Below are positions 6,200 through 6,799 of a stretch of 6,799 bases of DNA, piece by piece. A program made the position numbers and the translations under genes. The stretch covers positions 1 through 6,799 of the forward strand of contig NQJG01000040.1 in NCBI GenBank assembly GCA_002256465.1, read 5' to 3'. The DNA is from Methylococcaceae bacterium NSP1-1. GTDB lineage: Bacteria > Pseudomonadota > Gammaproteobacteria > Methylococcales > Methylomonadaceae. A model generated the notes under the pieces. It had not been told where the DNA came from. It made no database searches and saw only the letters and a program-made list of their open reading frames with translations. Each line of letters begins with the position of its first letter. Position 1 is the first letter of the stretch.

Positions 6200-6799
6200 T
6201 TACACTATTTCCCTGGCTTTGTCAAAAGCCTCTCTGAAATCAAGATATAAAGGCTTCTCAGTTTTTAACATTAATTTTAGCATTTCATTCTGAAGTTGAT
6301 ATTTAACATTGCCAACTGCTAAAGCACCAACACCTACTGCTCCTTGTGCATTAATTGCATGAATTAATGGCACACCCGAATCACTACGCTTGATACCCGC
6401 TATCCCCAGAGGCGGAACGGCATTAACATCACCTGCTACTTTTAATTGCATGGCTTGTTTCAGAACAGATGAACTTAACACCTGAATGCCGGCTTTGGCT
6501 GCGCAAAAGATAATATCAACATCGATAACCAGTTTGGCTTTATCGGCTTCAGAACTTGCACATGCGCCTTTTAGCGCGCAACCAAATCGGCGATTGTAGG
6601 CTTTAGCAACATCTGTAGCTGTATCAATCGATAAATGATCGACTAACGCTGTATCTGCGCCGGCTAATGAAGCAATAATTCCCGTAGCAATACCAACAGG
6701 ACCTGTTCCGCCAAAAACCAGGGCATTACAATCTTTCAATTCTTTATCGTGCCTTACTTTTAGCTCTTGCTCTACGCAAGCAACTAATGCAGCTGCTGT
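6200..6799 (-). CDS. mtdB: NAD(P)-dependent methylene-tetrahydromethanopterin dehydrogenase, 5' end outside window
   Basis: Oxidises methylene-H4MPT to methenyl-H4MPT with NAD or NADP in the cytoplasm, an early step of the tetrahydromethanopterin-linked formaldehyde oxidation pathway in methylotrophs. The reading frame stays open from the stop (TAA at 6200-6202) to the window edge, giving the last 199 residues; roughly the first 95-100 are missing. The visible part starts in the helix before the Rossmann domain (TAAALVACVEQEL), followed by the dinucleotide loop GGTGPVG at partial residues 30-36. Further on come DVNAVPPLGIAGI and, near the C-terminus, GVGALAVGNVKYQ and YLDFREAF. These last motifs match MtdB of Methylobacterium (ALAVGNVKYQ, LDFRDAY) rather than MtdA, whose C-terminus differs. 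A TTG at 6739 is only an internal leucine codon. No other H4MPT gene follows it, so it is last in, or alone in, its transcription unit. Confidence 0.93.
   Translation of the reverse strand, partial: TAAALVACVEQELKVRHDKELKDCNALVFGGTGPVGIATGIIASLAGADTALVDHLSIDTATDVAKAYNRRFGCALKGACASSEADKAKLVIDVDIIFCAAKAGIQVLSSSVLKQAMQLKVAGDVNAVPPLGIAGIKRSDSGVPLIHAINAQGAVGVGALAVGNVKYQLQNEMLKLMLKTEKPLYLDFREAFDKAREIV

Noticed and set aside
6084..6293. Open frame of 69 codons on the plus strand running antisense into the mtdB 3' end
   Set aside because: It starts at a TTG with no ribosome site, ends inside mtdB antisense, and its translation shows no domain pattern.
6200..6739. mtdB as a short complete gene starting at TTG 6739
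   Set aside because: The frame continues upstream to the window edge with family-typical residues, so the TTG is an internal leucine and the gene is cut by the window.

Overview
The window looks like chromosomal sequence from a gammaproteobacterial (type I, Methylococcales-like) methanotroph. Two things point there. The right edge carries the C-terminal two thirds of MtdB, the NAD(P)-dependent methylene-tetrahydromethanopterin dehydrogenase of bacterial C1 oxidation. The centre carries the gammaproteobacterial housekeeping neighbourhood mltD / yafS-type methyltransferase / rnhA. The DNA is AT-rich by eye and shows no sharp compositional break. The genus is an inference, since there is no rRNA or other marker here.

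Layout. 99-2143 (+): a GT4 glycosyltransferase of the PEP-CTERM/exosortase-associated type (stp2/TIGR03088-like), then a small exported protein of unknown function, then a YajD-type HNH nuclease only 15 bp behind it. 2182-3328 (-): RNase HI (rnhA) and a YafS-like methyltransferase. The two overlap by 8 bp, form an operon, and converge on yajD. 3423-5099 (+): a lipoprotein lytic transglycosylase of the MltD type with three LysM domains, divergent from the methyltransferase and preceded by a very good extended -10 promoter. 5213-5890 (-): a metallophosphoesterase convergent with mltD. 5891-6199: a gene-free stretch that may hold decayed repeat or mobile-element sequence. 6200-6799 (-): mtdB, cut at its 5' end by the window edge.

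How the genes fit together. Most of the window is housekeeping: RNA/DNA hybrid removal, cell-wall remodelling and C1 metabolism. In E. coli the order is mltD-gloB-yafS-rnhA-dnaQ. Here gloB is missing from between mltD and the methyltransferase, and yajD plus an exported protein sit where dnaQ would be. The glycosyltransferase suggests an exopolysaccharide / exosortase locus to the left of the window. I found no convincing new system. The least explained items are the exported protein paired with yajD and the 5891-6199 intergenic stretch.
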